The notes under the pieces: model-generated
Database searches by the model: none
What the model was told of the DNA's origin: nothing
What the model saw: the letters and a program-made list of their open reading frames with translations, nothing else
From: Chloromonas sp. AAM2
Lineage: Eukaryota > Chlorophyta > Chlorophyceae > Chlamydomonadales > Chlamydomonadaceae
Length of the DNA stretch: 64,000 bases
Direction of reading: 5' to 3'
Assembly: GCA_004335635.1 (NCBI GenBank)
Contig: QAXH01000367.1
Span: forward strand, 1-64,000
Made by a program: the position numbers and the translations under genes
Shown here: in pieces, positions 23,655 through 35,700 of the stretch
Numbering within the stretch: position 1 is the stretch's first letter
How the letters are laid out: each line of letters opens with the position of its first letter

Positions 23655-26209
23655 CCCAAGCACATGCACGTCACATGTTTGCATCACTTCTTCGTCATCG
23701 TACAAAATCCAATGTGGCTCGTCATTGCCTTGTCATACTTCATACAAGTCAAAAGTTTAACGAGTCTGTTTCCTCCCAGATTCATCCGTACTGACTCTCT
23801 GCTTGTACGTCAGCGGAACGTGCCAAAGCGCTTATCCAAAGCTTGAGCGTGGACTAATTGCAGCACCCATGGCACTATTAATCATTTCACTGACAAATCC
23901 CAAAAAGACCCCCACCCCCTCCCTAGTGGCTCCTCCCCACCAGAGAAACTACCCCCTCCCCCCCGCTCCCCTTACTACTAGTCTATGTCTACACACGCAT
24001 GGGATATGCACAGCCTCGCTTCGCACGCAAGACCATGCCACAGCATCCACGGCTAAAGCTGCTTGCGCAGTTGTAATATGCTTGGCAGACTCTGGCGTGA
24101 CGGTGTGACATTTAGCACCAAAACATGTACCAAGCTCTGCCAGACGCAGTGGCCAATTTCGCATACATTGCATCAGCTCTAATGCATCTCCTTTTGTAAC
24201 CGTACGCCAAATGGCCATGGCGCAAAGCACACCATCTCATCGCACATTAGTGGGCTATCTAAATCATAGCGCATGACTACAGGCAAGCCTTGAAACTGAA
24301 CAGCGGCGTGTGTCCGACCCACCAGTCCACAACTGAATTCTTGCATTTCATGCCTTCTGTTTCCACTGACAACGCCAAGAAACCAAGACACATCAAGGCA
24401 AGGCCAGAGCCACAAGCAGCTCTCCAAGGAATTGCATTAATCAAACCAGGCCTAAGGGTAATTGTGGGTCTGGGCAAGGAGCGACATACTTGCACGCATG
24501 TGCATTTCGTGACAGCAGGTAACGACATGGCGCCAAACAAGACTGTGATGACACCAAAGGCAGCGGACACAGTGTGGGGACAGCAAGCCATTAAACAGAC
24601 GCTAAAACCCCCTGAGCAGCAACGTCTAATGGCGTGTCATCTGACACACGGGCATGACCATATGACTGGAAGCCCCACTGGAAACCAACAGTCCATGATT
24701 TGGCTCGTTCCTCAACGGTACTGTCGTGTATGCAGCCCATGCAGCAACCAACCATGGGCCCATGCATGCACAGACCAGCAGGCAAGCCCACCAGATGTCC
24801 AAGCCTTTCAAATCAATCGCAGTGTCGCATTTAGTGTGATTGCGTGTGTGAGAGAGGGGGCGGATTTCTGGGCAGGTGTTGCCCTCTTCCTGGCATAGGC
24901 TGCACCCCGTGCATTGCATGCCATGCTGCTGGGCTCAGTGTTTTGCCCGTTTCCTCGGCAGATGTCGCGTGTACATGGCTTGCCCTTGCCCTGACGCTCT
25001 CTGCATGAATTGTGCACTCTGTGCCTTGCCATGCTAGTCTCAAAATGTCCACCAACTACAGCCCTCCACCAACTACAGCCCTTGCAGGTCTGTTCCGGGT
25101 TCTGTGCCGCACAGGTGGCGATCGTACTGATTGCATGTCCACTTGCGGAGAATGTGCATGTCTTCTGCACTTCATGCCAATGCCCAGGACGTGGAAACCA
25201 TGTCAGGGGCCATCAGCCCAGGCAGGCAGCACTGATCAGCAGTGGTACAGATAAGCATCCTCAGGAGAACAGGGACGTTGGTAATGAAAGGCGAAAGAGT
25301 GGAAAACTAAGGAAGATGCAGCAGCACTGAAGCCGCGGGCAAAGAGAAACCTCTGACATTTTAACGCCCATGCCAGATCGGAGAGCGAGTCTTGACTTGG
25401 TGCCAAGTTGCTCAGTGCAGCAAAGAGAAGGGACATTTCACAAGCGTGTGTAGGAGAAGAGAGCGATGGAGAGAGTGGGCCATCATCGTTAAGGCAGAAC
25501 AAGAGTTGAGGGACGTTGATAACGGAGAGAAAACCAAGGCCGGGGTGTTGGCGTTGCTAGCAGAAGATGCGGACGATGACGGGCAAGCGGGAAGGGACGA
25601 AAGTCCGGTCAGTGGAAATGAGAGGAGGATGGTGGGGTGTCTGATAGTGGGTAAACTGGCTGTCATCGGTTCAGCGCCAGGTATGAGAAAGAGCGATGGC
25701 TGGCAGCGGGCGCCGACGCAACGCCATGGCAGCTGTCAAGTCCTTGAAGACGAGCTCCTTGTCTCTTAGCACTTCACTGCATGTTGTCGTCAGCGGCGGT
25801 GCTCTTCAGAAATCGCATGGTCTGGATCACTGACAGTGCCCGGCTGGCTGTTGTAAGGCGCTCCAACGGCCGTCAAACAACCATGCTGGTTGGAGGCAGC
25901 AAGCCTGCACAGTCAGGAGTCAGCCAGCCAGCCAGTCAGCTGAATGAATGGATGAACAAATGCAACCAAGCAATCGATCAATAACGTCAACCACAGGCAA
26001 TGCTCTGGCCCTAGTTCAGGGCTGGTCAGCAAAGGTGCCTACAATACCAACTCCGTCCCGTTAGCCTTACTCCTCCTTGCCCATGTACCCATGGATCCAC
26101 CACCGGACAGCAGTTGCCACCATACAAGCTACCAGGCACGTCCTCTTTTCCTCTCCAATCTACATGCCCTTGTATATACAGCAGTCAGGCTCTTAACTCA
26201 CTAACTCAC

Positions 26210-28763
26210 TCACGTGCATACACATACACACACACACACACCTGTGTGATTGATGTGAGCGCTGCGTGGTGTGGCCGCCTTGGCCGCATTGGCCCCTTGT
26301 GCATGCATGTGCTGCTGCTGCTGGAGCAGGCGGTGCTGGGTCATCTGCTTGATCACACCGCTGTCGTCGTGGATCTGAATAGGGGAGTTGTGGAAGTCGA
26401 ACTGTACGTGCTGCATGTCCTCGGCAATGTCAACCTCCACTGTGGCACCCGGACGCGCCTGCAGATTCAAACATGTGTAATGCGTGTCGTGTGATGTGTG
26501 TCATGTGTTTACATCTGCGTCGTCCCACAAATAGAACAGAAGATGGCGTAAGCACCAACCAGCCGGACACTAGGTCACCTGCGCAGTGCAATCGTAGGCA
26601 TAAATCCAATCTGCTTGAATCAACAGGTGCCACACAAAAGCAGGTGCGGAGGCATGAGCGCTGCAACTTCAGATGCCCAAACATGCTACTTGCCGATTCA
26701 GATGTGACCCTTCATGTCACATTAGGCAGTGTCATATTGTTGGTTCATCAAACATTCGTACCTGTATGAGAACGAAGGGCAGGTGTATGGCTGTGCCTGC
26801 GCGCTCGTGGTGTGTGGCGTTGCGCTTCACCAGGTGCTTGAGCGAGGCATGCTGGTCCAATAGCTCCTGTGCAAACAACACACACGGTCGTGTGATGATA
26901 GTGATGCTGGTGATGACGATGCTCATCTGCTCAACACTCAACCAGCAAGAAATCAGCAGAATCCGACAGGAGAAGGGCAGAGCCATCTAGCGGCTTGAAA
27001 CGGATGTGCAATACCAACCAATACCCTGCAGGCAGGATGTAAGCATCAAGCATGTACTCTTGCAGCAAAGCATATACTCTTGCATGAAAATCATTTAAGT
27101 AGTACAACTTGTAGTAAGCCACTCCAAGTCCATCCTGGCCACCAAAACAGTCTTCACCCCTGCACACTCACACGCTTCAGAAGAGCACAGCAAGCTGTTC
27201 TGCGGCCGTTGACAGATGTGCAGTTCAAGAACCTGGCAGGCAGCTTGTATTCCTGGACATGTCATTCAACCTCATCCTGGCGTCCAAACCAAAACCCTTT
27301 GGTCTCCAGCCCGCGCAACTTCGTCCCCATGCAACAACCTACCTGCAAATAAGTCTGTTTACGGTCCACGTCAGAGATGCGTCTCATGCGCTCCTGCCTC
27401 AGCATGTCCATGCCCATGGGTGACGTGCCCCTCTCATGCGGCACCCTGCCATTGCCCTCATGCACGCCCCTGCTGCCGTTCTCATGCATGCCCATGCTGC
27501 TGTTGTCATGCACGCCCCTGCTGTCATTCTCATGCGCCCCTGAGGAGCAGGGTGCTGCTGCTGAGCCTGGGCCTTGAGGCAGGCCAGGGCCCGAGTTGGG
27601 CAGACCCTTCCAAGTGATGTCCTTCTTCTCCCTCTGCACATGAGATCACATGGACTCCATCTAAACCTTCAAGATTGACTGCGATTTTGATCACCACCAT
27701 GGTAAGCGCCACCGACACTGCAAGTATGTAAACCTATCCACCAACCCCGCCTCCCATGTCAACCTGTTCCCATCGGTCACCATCACCACCGCAACTTTTG
27801 AGTGTCATGCGGTGTGACTGAAGCATGCAGAGTTGTCAAGCGGAGATGGTCCCCTTGAGCATGCACCATACTGCTATATGACAACTTGCCCACATCGGCC
27901 AACGTCCACAAAAGATTTGATACAGCAACTCAAGCAACGAAGTAGAACTACTAGTTAGCAACTAACTAGAACTACCGACTGCTGCCCTGGTCGGGGTACC
28001 CACCTGTATGATGTCAGTGGCCATGAGCACATTGATTGCATCGTAGACCCGCCTTCGGATGGTCTTATCGACATCCTTGGACGGAGCACCGCCATCCGCT
28101 GTCTCCCCTAGCTTTTGAACAAGCAGGTCTGCCACCTCGTTGTATGTGGTGCGACCTCGCTCGCGGACCTGACGTTACAAACACATGCCATGACATACCA
28201 TCGTCTCAGCATGGGCATGGGCAGTGGTACCTGGCTGGACGCGTACAGCTGAGTGCACTGCATGGCCTACCTGTTCACAAACCAGAAGAGCAAACTGCCT
28301 GAGGCCCTTGTTAGAGGCCGTGTTGCTTCCGCTGCTGCCCCGGCCACCAGTGCTCATGGGCGCCTCCTGATGCCCTCTGCTGGACTTGCGGGTTCCTGAC
28401 TGGTAAGTTCCGCTGTCCACTGGTCCAATCTGGTGGTTGGCGGTGGTCACATCCTGAAGCACTTGTCGTGAACGTTGCAGCAGATCGGTGGCTGCTGCAA
28501 CGGTTGCCTCTGCAACCTGGTTGGCGCTGGCTGTGCCTTGGTCAACCTCCATAGCAAGTGCGGGCTGCTCGTCCAAGGAAGGCGCATCGCTTGCCTCCAT
28601 GCTCCCCCGTCGTTCTTGTTGCTGCGAAGCAGTGAGCTAAGGTTAGGCGACTGAGATGTGAATGCGCGACGAGATCCACGGTGACCTTGAGCGTAACCCT
28701 AACCCAACCCTAGCTGTCGCTTAGCCTCACCTCGAGCTGGACGAGCCCAGGAAGCTCTTGCAT
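26210..28763 (-). CDS. DP: E2F dimerisation partner (DP) transcription factor
   Basis: Nuclear DNA-binding partner of E2F factors in cell-cycle transcription. Exons on the minus strand: 28763-28731, 28621-28271, 28168-28004, 27633-27343, 26866-26762 and 26458-26210, about 397 residues. Exon 1 encodes only MQELPGLVQLE; it was kept because donor, acceptor and phase all fit. An internal ATG at 28600 is an alternative start. The winged-helix DNA-binding domain spans GLRQFALLVCEQ, GRTTYNEVAD, the signature RRRVYDAINVL, and REKKDITWKGLP. It is followed by a low-complexity insert with repeats such as GVHENG. The DP dimerisation part has LLDQHASLKHLVKRN, IHLPFVLIQ and FDFHNSPIQIHDDSGVIKQM (DEF box). 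The last exon runs into a GT microsatellite: it may end at the TGA at 26210, or splice at CACACAG|GTGTGT to an exon I did not find. Confidence 0.92.
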
Positions 28764-30596
28764 GTTGATGTTGTCTTTGTTGCAGACGTCAGTGCCTGCG
28801 GTAGTCAGTGAGAACGGCGGCACGTCAAAATACATTGTTGTGCCGAGCGCTGACAACTTTGCTTTTGCTCAGTACTATGGGCCTTCATACTATGGGCCTT
28901 CACTGCTGCGTCAGATGCCTGGTCATAACTTCGCTGAGCTTCGACCGGGGTTCCTAACTGCCATACCAAGCAAGTGTCCGACATCTTGGCCCCAGCTCTG
29001 CCATGACGCCAGCAACCCCTGCGACAACGACGTATATTTGTCATTACGGCCCATGACTTGACGCCGGGAGCATCGTGCTGCCGTTGACCCTGCTTGTCAA
29101 GAGAGGCCTACAACCCTCACCGAGTTCTGGAGATCTTGTAACAGTTCTGCCTGCATCGCTGCAATGTACTGGTGATTGCGCCGAGGCTGTTGCACAATAC
29201 TGCAGCTATTGTTTAAGTCTTCCAGTAATGTTGTATTGTCAGCCAGCTTATGCGCTGTCAGAAGCCGAGTAGAGGGTTGTCGACCTCGCCGCCTTGCCCA
29301 GGACAAGCACTAAGAACGTAGGATGCAGAACATCACTTGCGTTATACTGCTATTGAAAAATGTGTTTCGGCTGACTGGTGAACTGGGCCGTGAGTTGCAG
29401 TCGTGTGGGTTCGTTAAGCTGAACTCTTGAGCGTCTCCTAGTTGTGAATTTAGAGTCAATTGCACTGGTCCCCTGGTGGCTGGTCCGTTCGGCTCATGCG
29501 AAAAGATACGTTTCCACAACCCCGCAGTCCAGCGGTTACCCAAAGATATGCCGATGATTGGGATCCCATCGCAATCGCAAGCTAGGGCAGTAATGAACGC
29601 ACGGCGTGCAAACAACGCTGATCTTGGTTCTTCATCCTGATGAGAGCCATCCAACAAACATACCACCACGGTGGTGAGCCACTCAACTCCGTTGGCAGGC
29701 GTAATCAACATCGCGCAAGCAGCACAAGTATGCCCCTTAAGTGTGGCTACGTTGACTCGTGGTGTTCTCTGATTGCAGCATTATGTGGGCTTGGTGAAGA
29801 AGCATTCCCAACTTGTGCTACAGAACTGTAGCAGGTGACACCTGTATGTACATGATGTGTTAATTCGAAATCTTGATGTGCTTACAGCAAGGCTACGTCA
29901 AGGAATTGCGGGCTGTCACACGAAAGAAATGCAGTACACAGAGCCTAGTGGTTCCTTCTGTTCTCATGCACATCACTCCAGACAATGTGACATGTCGCAT
30001 TGACTCTCGCTGTTTGTTGCCAATATTGCCGCGGCCTCAATCGCTTCAGTGCTACACTGACCTCCAAACGGTCTTGAATTCCATCTTGTCATGACAAGGT
30101 GGAATCCAATCTCAAGACAAATCAAGACATGTGGACGTCCAGTCTGGTAAATTTGTGCCACATGGACGATATGAAGGCCTATGGAAGATTACAAGGAGGG
30201 AGTACACACCAGGAAGCACGTCCAACGCAAATATTACCGAGGTCTGACGACACTCTGGCGTCATTGGGCAAAAGCATACACATCACATAATGGTAATGCA
30301 TCGACGAACTGTGTGTGCTGACAAACCAAACTAAGATGCTCTCCTGTCACACGCATCCTGTTCGTCAGTCCGGGCGAGAAGCACCACCAACTGGTGCACA
30401 CACCGACCACACTGGACGCAACAAAAACAAGTAACCACCACGCCTACAACACCTGGTTCCAGTGGTGTTTCCAAAACTGTCCCAGAACTGGCAACACACA
30501 CAATACTTGCCATCACTTGCAATGGATTACTGTGTGGTCTGGTCTGGGCGTGTTTGCTGAAGTGACCTTGCAGATGATAGACGACCATCTAGTTAA
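28764..30596. other. Spacer between DP and kinase genes
   Basis: Contains the DP promoter (left) and the kinase 3' UTR (right). A minus-strand open frame of 133 codons (29310-29711) and shorter plus-strand frames show no recognisable motif. One TIR core (TGTCCCAGAACTGGCAA type) lies at about 30479-30494. Confidence 0.45.
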
Positions 30597-32725
30597 CTAG
30601 GACGCAGGTTTTGGGTCTGCGTCAAATGCATGCCAGGCACCCGAGTTTGATGGAACACGGGTGGACGTGGAACTGTCAGCCCGCTCTGCTAGTGCTCCCT
30701 CGGTTGGCCGCCGACGCAGGTTTCCTGCCTGCAGCTGCTGCTGTGATGCAGCTGCTGTGGCTGGCCCAGCCGTGCTGCTGCCCAGCCGCCCCTCAAGCCC
30801 AAGCTGCTGCTGCATGGCAACCAGTAGCGCCGCCTGTTCGCTCACCAAGTCTTCCAACTGCTTGACTCGAGATAGAAGAGACGCGTGGGTGGAGGTTAAA
30901 CCCTTGACTTGTATTCTGCGTGTGTGTGTAAACGTCGCAGACGCTCACATTAGTAACAGTGGACGACTGTGTTTCCCAAGCAAGCATCTCAGCTGCACCT
31001 GTGATGTGCTCAGCGAGGTGTGGAGCCTTTCGAATACATATGCAAGCGAAGGTGCCGAGTGTCAGCAAGCCTGTCCTGTGCATGTGGCTATGCTGTAGAC
31101 ATATAAGGTGAAGTTTCTGCCTGAAAGCCAACACTAGGAAGAGAAGGCTGCGTATTGCACTCAGCTGCCTGGCCAAACATGACTGTGCCTGCCTCGAATG
31201 GCATGGCATGGCCAAGCACGTGCCTGTTGACTTTTCAGTGAGTCGGTCTGCCTGCCTAACTTGCACCTGCCCACCTGCCCGTCAGCCTGCCCATGCTACT
31301 GTGGCCTACCTTCCTGACATCATTGTCATCAGCATTGAACGCACGGCAACCACCCGTTCGTCCTCCTAAACATACCTCAGTGTGTCAAGTTCTAGATTGT
31401 TAGCCGGAGGCGCAGATGCATGTCCATGTCCTTGGACGCCCTTGGCTGCTGGTCCTTCCGGCGGCCCCTCCATCACCCGAGGCATTCCACGTGGCTGGCC
31501 GGCAGGCGACACCCGGCCTCCTGGATTCTGGCTGCTGCTGCTGCCAGGGCCTGACTCTGATAACCTCTGGGTGATAACTGCACGCACAAGATGCATCAAA
31601 GTATGAATGAGACTCTGCCACAGCATTGTGCTGGTCGAAGCTTGTGAGGCTCTGCCACAGCGTTGCTTAATGTTGCAAAGGAGCAGCCTAGAAACGTCAC
31701 ATGCAAGCACGTACGTCTTGCAGCGTAACGAGGAACAGGCGACAAGCAGTGCGTCTCCTTGCTACTGCCACATGGTGCTCCCACCAACAGAACACGATTG
31801 AAGATATGCAAGCACTTAGGCCCAGTCACAGCGCCTGATACACACCCTCCCGCCCGTTGTTGGCGAAGTTTGTCATGTCAGTTTTGTCCAATAGAGCACC
31901 CACTGGGCTGCGACAGAGCAGATTGTTTTTCAAAACTGCTTGTACTTGTCTCGTTCCCCCACTTCCTGCTATACAAACCTGATGGTGAGGGGTGGGGTGC
32001 GCTCGCCATGGAAGCCGGAGCAGGCTGCTTGGGCAGGGCTGGCACAGCGGCTGTAAGGGAAGACGAGGCGCCTAAACGGGAAGGCGCTTGGCCCGATGTA
32101 GCCACTACTGATGTATCGCTAGCCCCTCCAAACGCAGGCGCATCGCCCCAATCCGGCTTGAACGACGGCGCCCCTCCTGCACTCGACCCTGCGTCTATAT
32201 CTGCAGCCGAGCTTGACAGCAAGTCTTGGCTAAAGGAGGAGCTCTTCTTATGCCTGTGATGGCCCCCGTGGCCCCGCTTTACAGGAGAGAAACCGCTACC
32301 TAAAAGCGATTGGGTCACGTCTCCAGGTGGCCCAGGATCTACTTCGATCAAAGTGGTGGTTGGTGGTTGGAGCGATTGTGACGGTTGAGGTGGTTCCTGC
32401 AGTTTTGGTGGAGCGTTGGTGAAGCTGCCTGTGCTTGGCATCGGACCACCAGGGGTGGCGATTTGCAATGCCCCTTCAGAAGGAACAAACAAGGGAGTGG
32501 CTGCTGCCATACGAATGTCATTGCGAGAGGGTGCTTTGCCTGGTGCTGTTTGGGCTGGGAGAGCGGGGGAAGGATGCCTGGTGGTACGAATTGCAGCGGA
32601 CGAAGCTCCAGTTTCCGGAATTGGTCGCAACCCAGACTGAACAACTGACGAAGTAGATGCTGCTGAGTGCCCTGGAATGGTTGGGTAATGCCCACCTGGT
32701 GCCCGTTGTAGCGGTTGAGATGGTG

Positions 32726-32759
<34 letters not shown>

Positions 32760-35700
32760 AGCGACCATTGCAGGCGCAGGTGACATGCGTTGAATGCCGT
32801 TCATGACAGCAGGCGCTGCAGCATGGGTGGGCTGTGGCTGCTGACCGGCTGCCAAAGCAGCTGTGACTGATGCCGCCCTGTACCCCGGAAGCGAACCAGG
32901 ATGCTCATCAAACACAGCATCAAAACTAGCGGAGACTTTATGGCCAGGCGCGTGATGTGGTGGTACATTCTGTGCGGGTAGCTGCGGGGGCTGCTGTGGC
33001 ATGACAGGAGGGAGGGGCGCAGCGACAGGGCTGCTTGCTACGCTGTGCAGCAGGCTTTGTTTGATGTTGTCAAGCCGCCCAAGGACTGTGAGAATGTCAG
33101 GGCGGGCTGCAGGGTCGGTGGTAAGCAAGTCTTTGATCAGGTCGCACATCAGGGGGTTCTTGCCTGGAGGCATCTCGTACTGCAGGCAAACCGAAAGAAG
33201 CAGCAACAGGTTGTCAGCCGCTTGACCGCTCTGTACACAGCGTAGCTACGTGGCATCACTACACCACATGGCGGGAATCGCATGGCAAGCTCAAACATCA
33301 ACATGAAAGCTGAACCATCTGTGGTCGGAGCTAGGCACACGAATCTTTGCAGGTGCGCAATACTGCCTAGTCCGTTACAGATGCTGCAAACCAGCCCTGA
33401 CGTTCCTGAGCAGCAGCAGCATCTGTCACGGCGTTTCTGCGCCACCCTGGACCAGTGGTGCACTCAAGCATGACCCACCTTTCCGAATAGCACTGACAGC
33501 TTTGAGTCCCCTTGGAAAGGCAGCTTACCAAACACGAGCACATACAGCAGAACACCCAGAGCCTGCATACAGAAAGGTCCTCGCATCGCTCGTGAGGCGA
33601 GATCCTGAGCAGGCTGGGGCTTGTGAGGGTAGTGAACAGGGATAGCAGGTTTGCATTGGCAGCCCGAGTGAGGTGGCTTAAACGTTGGAATGCATCCATC
33701 AGCCTCCTCACATACATCCTGTCAGTGACACGAACAGCCTGCACCGCATCAGCTAAGCCATACATAATTGTCATGTATTCTTGCTTGGAGTGGTTGCTCT
33801 TGTCCCTCAGCTGGTGGACAGTAAGGTTGCATTGGCAGCCCTTGTGCACAGCCAGTGGTCACTGGGGGCCCATCCATACATCTACTTGGGCGTTCGCAAG
33901 TTAGGTGGGCAGCTTGTCCCGGTATGCGTTGCCACTCCACTCACCCAAATGTCGACCTTGGTGTCTATGCGCTGCCTGCTCATGATGTCCCACATCTCTG
34001 GCGCGCGGTAGGCAGGGGTGGTGGTGCGCCTCACCACGTCCTCCTCCATGGCAATCTCTGCAGGCGTCTCGAACACCTGAGAGCACACAAATTTTGATTT
34101 TTGGTTTCGTTTTGGTTGTTTGACATCCGTGCATTTTACATCCAGTGCGCGCAAGGCGTGTAAGGCATGTGGGAAGATGAAACTCCACCAATGTTCGGGC
34201 ACACATGGTTTGGTACACGTGTTTGTGCACCAAGATGGGGCCCTAGAATGCCCAGATTGTGGAAGCAGCGGTGGGCAAGCATGGCCGCCAGAGGTTGGTG
34301 CATAAAATGAGGTCAAGGAGCTTGAGAAGTGATTCAGTTGCAGACCCAACGACATTGGTTCAGTGCATTTGCAGTTTTCCTTTTCGGTGTTACAGACACA
34401 ATCTCCCATATGCACCATGCAGTCGCTCATGCAAGATTACCTTGCTTGTTTGCTTAGAGGGCGGTCACACGTACCAATTTGACTTCCAATTTGGGTTCCA
34501 ATTTAGGTTCCAATTTGCCTTTTTTGCGGTCACACGGCCAATTTGGCCTCCAATTTGACTTTCAATTGAGGGTCTAATTGAAAGGCTAATTAAGGGGGGG
34601 GGGGTATTGTGACTTTCAATTTGGGTTGGGCCAACATCAAGGCGGTGTCCGTTTGACTTAAAACTTTGGGGGTTGCCCCCAAAACGGCTAGAAACAGCCC
34701 CGGTCAAGTCAAATTTGACTTTCACCCGGTATGACCGGCACATCTCGGTATGACCGGCATTCACCCAAGATGAAGGGTGGCACTGCTGCTGCTGTGGCTG
34801 CTGTGGCCAATGCCCGCCGTAGAACTGTTGATANNNNNNNNNNNNNNNNNNNNNNNNNNNNNNNNNNNNNNNNNNNNNNNNNNNNNNNNNNNNNNNNNNN
34901 NNNNNNNNNNNNNNNNNNNNNNNNNNNNNNNNNNNNNNNNNNNNNNNNNNNNNNNNNNNNNNNNNNNNNNNNNNNNNNNNNNNNNNNNNNNNNNNNNNNN
35001 NNNNNNNNNNNNNNNNNNNNNNNNNNNNNNNNNNNNNNNNNNNNNNNNNNNNNNNNNNNNNNNNNNNNNNNNNNNNNNNNNNNNNNNNNNNNNNNNNNNN
35101 NNNNNNNNNNNNNNNNNNNNNNNNNNNNNNNNNNNNNNNNNNNNNNNNNNNNNNNNNNNNNNNNNNNNNNNNNNNNNNNNNNNNNNNNNNNNNNNNNNNN
35201 NNNNNNNNNNNNNNNNNNNNNNNNNNNNNNNNNNNNNNNNNNNNNNNNNNNNNNNNNNNNNNNNNNNNNNNNNNNNNNNNNNNNCCACGCAGGCCATGCA
35301 TGCATCCAACTACACCTTGCATGCACGTTTGCACACCATGGGATCGCTTTTAAAGGCCTCTACACAACATGCCACTGCCCTACTTGGAACCCAAATTGGG
35401 CCCAGGCAAACTTAACGTGTGACCGCAAATTTCAATTTGGGTCCCAATTTGGGGTCCCGACGGTCAAATCATGACCCCAAATTGGGACCCAAATTGAAAG
35501 TCAAATTGCCGTGTGACCGCGCCCTTAATTTATTGACCGACTGACTGACTGACTGACTGACTGACTGACTGACTGACTGACTGACTGATTGAGTGATTGC
35601 GTGATTGAGCGAGTCACTGGCACAGTCCCTGTGCATTGCCACTTCAAATCATGTGACAATACCTTGCATTGCCACAAACCGCCTCCTTATCACATGCCAT

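Larger units (their letters stand above)
21450..26209. other. Long gene-poor region
   Basis: About 4.8 kb without a recognisable gene. A TIR-core pair lies at 21777-21940 and a CA microsatellite at about 23629-23654. C-rich sequence lies at 23905-23970. Open frames up to about 200 codons exist (for example 24290-24898 on the plus strand), but they show no motif, no splice context and compete with open frames on the opposite strand. The right end presumably holds the 3' UTR of the DP gene. Confidence 0.5.

Noticed and set aside
24290..24898. Plus-strand frame of 202 codons
   Set aside because: No recognisable domain, and overlapping minus-strand frames are equally open. Treated as chance.
34465..35474. 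Long frames crossing the N run
   Set aside because: Unknown bases cannot be translated; the frames are artefacts of the gap.
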